Position numbers and translations under genes: made by a program. From Pseudomonas sp. (GTDB lineage: Bacteria; Pseudomonadota; Gammaproteobacteria; Pseudomonadales; Pseudomonadaceae), in assembly GCA_003525045.1 (NCBI GenBank), contig DQGF01000039.1, positions 2,978-9,292 of the forward strand: a stretch of 6,315 nucleotides of DNA. The letters run 5' to 3'. Under the pieces are notes generated by a model, which ran no database searches, had not been told where the DNA came from, and saw nothing but the letters and a program-made list of their open reading frames with translations. Below are positions 6,189 through 6,315 of this stretch, one piece after another; within the stretch, counting starts at the first letter, position 1; the number at the start of each line of letters is the position of its first letter.

Positions 6189-6315
6189 GCCGCGAGATCC
6201 TTAAAGTAGACAATTTGAGCATGCGCTTCGGCGGCTTGCTGGCGGTCAACGGCGTCGCCCTGACTGTGAAAGAGAAGCAGGTGGTAGCGCTGATCGGTCC
6301 CAACGGCGCCGGCAA
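6185..6315 (+). CDS. braF: Branched-chain amino acid ABC transporter, ATP-binding protein BraF (LivG), 5' end only
   Basis: The first 43 codons begin [22 protein letters not shown] and continue to [11 protein letters not shown], where the window ends just before the lysine of the Walker A motif (GPNGAGK). The A-loop aromatic that stacks on ATP is expected here as Phe15 in MRFGG, the usual LivG arrangement. The ATG overlaps the braE stop as ATGA, and GGAG (6173-6176) lies eight bases upstream, so the start is secure. LivG/BraF is one of two ATPases that drive the BraD/BraE channel; its partner braG is expected immediately downstream but cannot be seen. The Walker B and signature motifs are outside the window. 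Confidence 0.93.
   Translation, partial: MSREILKVDNLSMRFGGLLAVNGVALTVKEKQVVALIGPNGAG

Overview
The window looks like chromosomal DNA of a Pseudomonas, most likely of the P. fluorescens group. The grounds are the GC-rich coding style, a REP doublet with the core TGTGGGAGCGGGCTTGCTCGCGAA at the left edge, and proteins that read as typical Pseudomonas BraC/BraD/BraE and DUF2288. The genus is inferred from familiarity with these sequences, not from a search.

Layout, left to right. Positions 1-90 hold two REP units in opposite orientation (a REPIN-like doublet), ending one base from the stop codon of a minus-strand MFS transporter of the spinster-like type (92-1441). A 566-base stretch without an intact gene follows (1442-2007). 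It holds a decayed minus-strand remnant (1624-1791) that reads as the C-terminal end of a 3-hydroxyisobutyrate-dehydrogenase-type (beta-hydroxyacid dehydrogenase) protein. Next comes a small minus-strand gene for a DUF2288 protein (2008-2313). It is divergent from the main locus, a high-affinity branched-chain amino acid ABC transporter: braC (periplasmic binding protein, 2652-3779), braD (4012-4935) and braE (4932-6188) for the two permeases, and the first 43 codons of braF (ATPase, from 6185), cut by the window edge in the Walker A motif.

In the transporter, BraC captures leucine, isoleucine or valine in the periplasm and delivers it to the BraD/BraE channel, which the BraF ATPase and its expected partner BraG (outside the window) drive. 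braD, braE and braF are joined by ATGA overlaps, so they are translationally coupled. braC is set apart by a strong rho-independent terminator and a 232-base spacer with several further hairpins. This layout fits making more binding protein than membrane complex.

No new defence, mobile or biosynthetic system is visible. The points most worth a second look are a perfect 16-bp palindrome and a neighbouring GATATC-GAA-GATATC dyad upstream of braC, the structured braC-braD spacer with two mutually exclusive hairpins, and the dehydrogenase remnant just upstream of the MFS gene, which suggests that an older catabolic operon has eroded.
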